Shown here: one piece after another, positions 62,258-64,000 of the stretch
Layout: each line of letters starts with the position of its first letter
Position numbering within the stretch: position 1 is the first letter of the stretch
NCBI RefSeq assembly: GCF_042676065.1
Contig: NZ_JBHTJO010000001.1
Span: forward strand, 930,001-994,000
Reading direction: 5' to 3'
Length of the DNA: 64,000 nucleotides
From: Methyloligella solikamskensis
GTDB taxonomy: Bacteria > Pseudomonadota > Alphaproteobacteria > Rhizobiales > Methyloligellaceae
The notes under the pieces: model-generated
The model's database searches: none
The model's input: the letters and a program-made list of their open reading frames with translations, nothing else
Told to the model about the DNA's origin: nothing
Made by a program: the position numbers and the translations under genes

Positions 62258-63843
62258 TGGAACACACCCTGCAGATACCAGGCGGGGTCCCCGTCCTCGC
62301 TCTCCTGATAGAGGCCTTCGCGATAGACCCAGTAGCGGCGGCCGTCTTCATCCTCGACGCGGTAATAGTCGCGAGTTTTCGGAAGCTGTAGGCGCCACCA
62401 TTCCGGGGCGATGCGTTCGGGGCCTTCGGCCTTCACGATGCGGCGGGTGACCCGGCGCCAGGTGAAGCGGGCTGGCGGACCTTCGGGGATTTCCGCCAGA
62501 ACCTGGAGCGGCTCGGGCTTGCGAAGAAAGAGAGCCGGGCGTGGCGGCTTGGCTTTGAGCACGCGCAGGACCTCCTGCACTTTCGGGATTGGCTTATTCG
62601 GAACGGGCTTGGCGCTGAGGGATCGTGCACGCTGGGCTCGCTCGGGCAGATGGCTCTGGCGAGGCTCCAGCCGGCGCACGGCGCGGGGACCCAACCGGTT
62701 CGTCAGCCGGTCGGCCAGGGGTGCCAGCGCCGCGCGGCCCGTATCTTTGGTGAGGGCCGTCTGATGGGGCGTCAGGGATTCCAGGGCGAAGGCGGTGAGG
62801 TGAAGCGTGTCGATGCCGAAGCCGAGATCGAGACCTTCCAGCTTTTTCTCCAGCAGGTCGCAGAGATGATGCGCCTCCCGGCAGGGCGCGCTGAAGCCGG
62901 CGCGGACGATAGAGGCTCCGCCATCGGCCCGGGTGAGGCGGAAGGCGACCCGCCGCATGCCGAGATGGGCGTCGGCCAGGTTTCCGCACAGCTCATCGGC
63001 GAGGGTGGCGAGCGCGGCGACGATTCCCTCATGGGTGATGAGCGGTTCCGGAAAAGAGAGATGGGCCGTCTGCGGCGGGTCCTTCAGGAGGGGTATGGCG
63101 CGCTCGTCGTGGCGGCCTAGCGCCTGGTCGAGACGGCGCAGCACGGCGTCTGCGATCTCGCGGGAGGCGAAGCGGCGTTTCAGGCTCGTTCGGGGCAAAT
63201 CGTAGAGCTGGCCGATGCGCTTCAGCCCTAAGCGCCGCAGGAGACGGGCCGCGTCATCGCTCAGACGCAAGCCTTCCACGGGAAGGGCACTAAGAGCGGT
63301 TTCCTGTTTGCCGGGGGGTACGACGGAGAGAGGTTCGCGTCCGAACCGTGCGCAGGCCCAAGCGGTGCCCAGGCTGTCTGCGATGGCGAGATGGACGGTC
63401 AGGCCCAGCCGGACGAAGGCGCGTTCCATGCTTTGCAGCAGCGCCTGTTCGCCGCCGAAGAGATGGGCGATTCCGGTGGCATCCAGCCAGAGCCCGTCGG
63501 TGCCGTCGGTGTTGCGCCAAGGGCTGAAACGTTCCGCCCAGCGAGCGAGGGCCAGAAGCGCCTCGGCATCTCTTTCGAGCGTGGCGGGTGCGGTGAGCAA
63601 CTGCGGATAAATCGCGCGGGCGTCGGTCAGGGCCTGGCCCTCGCTCAAGCCGGCCCGCTCCGCAGGTGCGTTCAGGGCGGTGATGAGCAGTTTCTGCCCC
63701 TCGCTGCCGACAAGTGCGAAGGGGTGGCGTTCTATGGTCTCGATTTGGTGCTGCCGCTCAGCTTGAGGAGCGGCGCTTCTGGTCAGTTCCCGCTTCAGCC
63801 GCTCGATCGGCCAGTGGGGCAGCCAGACGGAAATCATACGCAT
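62254..63843 (-). CDS. imuB: ImuB, Y-family-like mutasome protein
   Basis: 529 residues. Starts MRMISVWLPHWPIERLKRE as ImuB proteins do; Y-family palm (LWLDATGIAHLFGGEQALLQ, with D but without the second catalytic acidic pair expected of an active polymerase), HhH region LRRLGLKRIGQLYDLPRTSLKRRF, little finger and a C-terminal domain ending GVFQ. It interacts with the beta clamp and DnaE2. Overlaps dnaE2 by 4 nt and the end of imuA by 86 nt, so the three genes are coupled. Normally under LexA control from upstream of imuA, outside the window. Confidence 0.92.
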   Translation of the reverse strand: MRMISVWLPHWPIERLKRELTRSAAPQAERQHQIETIERHPFALVGSEGQKLLITALNAPAERAGLSEGQALTDARAIYPQLLTAPATLERDAEALLALARWAERFSPWRNTDGTDGLWLDATGIAHLFGGEQALLQSMERAFVRLGLTVHLAIADSLGTAWACARFGREPLSVVPPGKQETALSALPVEGLRLSDDAARLLRRLGLKRIGQLYDLPRTSLKRRFASREIADAVLRRLDQALGRHDERAIPLLKDPPQTAHLSFPEPLITHEGIVAALATLADELCGNLADAHLGMRRVAFRLTRADGGASIVRAGFSAPCREAHHLCDLLEKKLEGLDLGFGIDTLHLTAFALESLTPHQTALTKDTGRAALAPLADRLTNRLGPRAVRRLEPRQSHLPERAQRARSLSAKPVPNKPIPKVQEVLRVLKAKPPRPALFLRKPEPLQVLAEIPEGPPARFTWRRVTRRIVKAEGPERIAPEWWRLQLPKTRDYYRVEDEDGRRYWVYREGLYQESEDGDPAWYLQGVFQ

Positions 63844-64000
63844 GACGGTTCCATTCCAAGATCCAGCTTCGTCCGGGGGGCTCTCTGTTCGCCCGCTCCA
63901 GGGTGAGACGCCAGCGGGGCGGGCCGGGGCTTTGCTTGTCGAACGGTTCGGGGCCGCTCAAAGACGGTGCGATGCGCCAGCGGGTGAGGCTGCCGGGCAG
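63758..64000 (-). CDS. imuA: ImuA C-terminal end (gene runs past the window)
   Basis: About 80 residues visible: TRWRIAPSLSG, PPRWRLTLERANRE, SWILEWNRHAYDF, DLRLAAPLAD-like end. The R-W-R and W-x-L-E-W spacing is that of the C-terminal region of ImuA (SulA/RecA-like). In the same frame it continues upstream beyond 64000. The gene overlaps the imuB start by 86 nt. Confidence 0.8.
   Translation of the reverse strand: MPGSLTRWRIAPSLSGPEPFDKQSPGPPRWRLTLERANREPPGRSWILEWNRHAYDFRLAAPLADRAAEAGTDQKRRSSS

Overview
ORGANISM. The window is GC-rich, densely coded bacterial DNA, most likely from an alphaproteobacterium of the order Hyphomicrobiales (Rhizobiales). The best clues are an outer-membrane porin of the Porin_2 type with the coiled-coil start DLEERVAELEATT, an imuA-imuB-dnaE2 mutagenesis cassette, a thiOSGE operon, a sitABCD manganese/iron transporter with an alphaproteobacterial Mur/Fur-like operator, and dispersed palindromic repeats of the kinds that encode HPGESRDPV and LPSGERGGVRG when read through. 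I cannot name a genus. I see no tRNA, rRNA, CRISPR array, phage or insertion sequence.  LAYOUT. 1-8.5 kb: end of an amidase gene and an M24 peptidase; a JmjC-like cupin gene coupled to a CelD-like acetyltransferase; a TauE/SafE exporter; an RND/MMPL transporter with a small secreted protein. 8.5-13.5 kb: an RbbA/YhhJ/YhiI-type exporter (permease, triple-domain ABC protein, HlyD adaptor). 13.6-17.5 kb: a probable copper-handling block (DUF318 permease, DUF2231 membrane protein, CopB, DUF305 membrane protein, lipoprotein). 17.5-23.8 kb: FabI and assorted enzymes, including an alpha/beta hydrolase without its serine and a cyclic-nucleotide-binding flavoprotein without redox cysteines. 24-27.7 kb: sitABCD. 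27.7-34.3 kb: AraC regulator and secreted metallo-beta-lactamase-fold protein, molybdopterin oxidoreductase, lone receiver protein, highly expressed porin.  34.5-53 kb is the most interesting part. It holds an ABC ATPase/permease pair of the family linked to PQQ-dependent alcohol dehydrogenases (PedB/PedC, LutE/LutF-like), a histidine kinase-regulator pair in one operon with a NitT/TauT-type ABC importer, two tandem acidic outer-membrane beta-barrel proteins, an exbB-exbD-tonB operon, two tandem TonB-dependent receptors with acidic loops, and an orphan pqqB. Three TTCATCT heptamers at exact 11-bp spacing lie between the kinase gene and the beta-barrel genes and look like the site of the OmpR-type regulator. 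Taken together this resembles a regulated uptake system for a metal, plausibly a lanthanide, or for PQQ itself. That assignment is inference.  53-64 kb: a CHAD protein; thiamine thiazole synthesis and coupling genes (thiO, thiS, thiG, thiE) behind a gamma-glutamyltransferase gene; and dnaE2, imuB and the end of imuA, all on the minus strand. dnaE2 carries two different palindromic repeats inside its reading frame.
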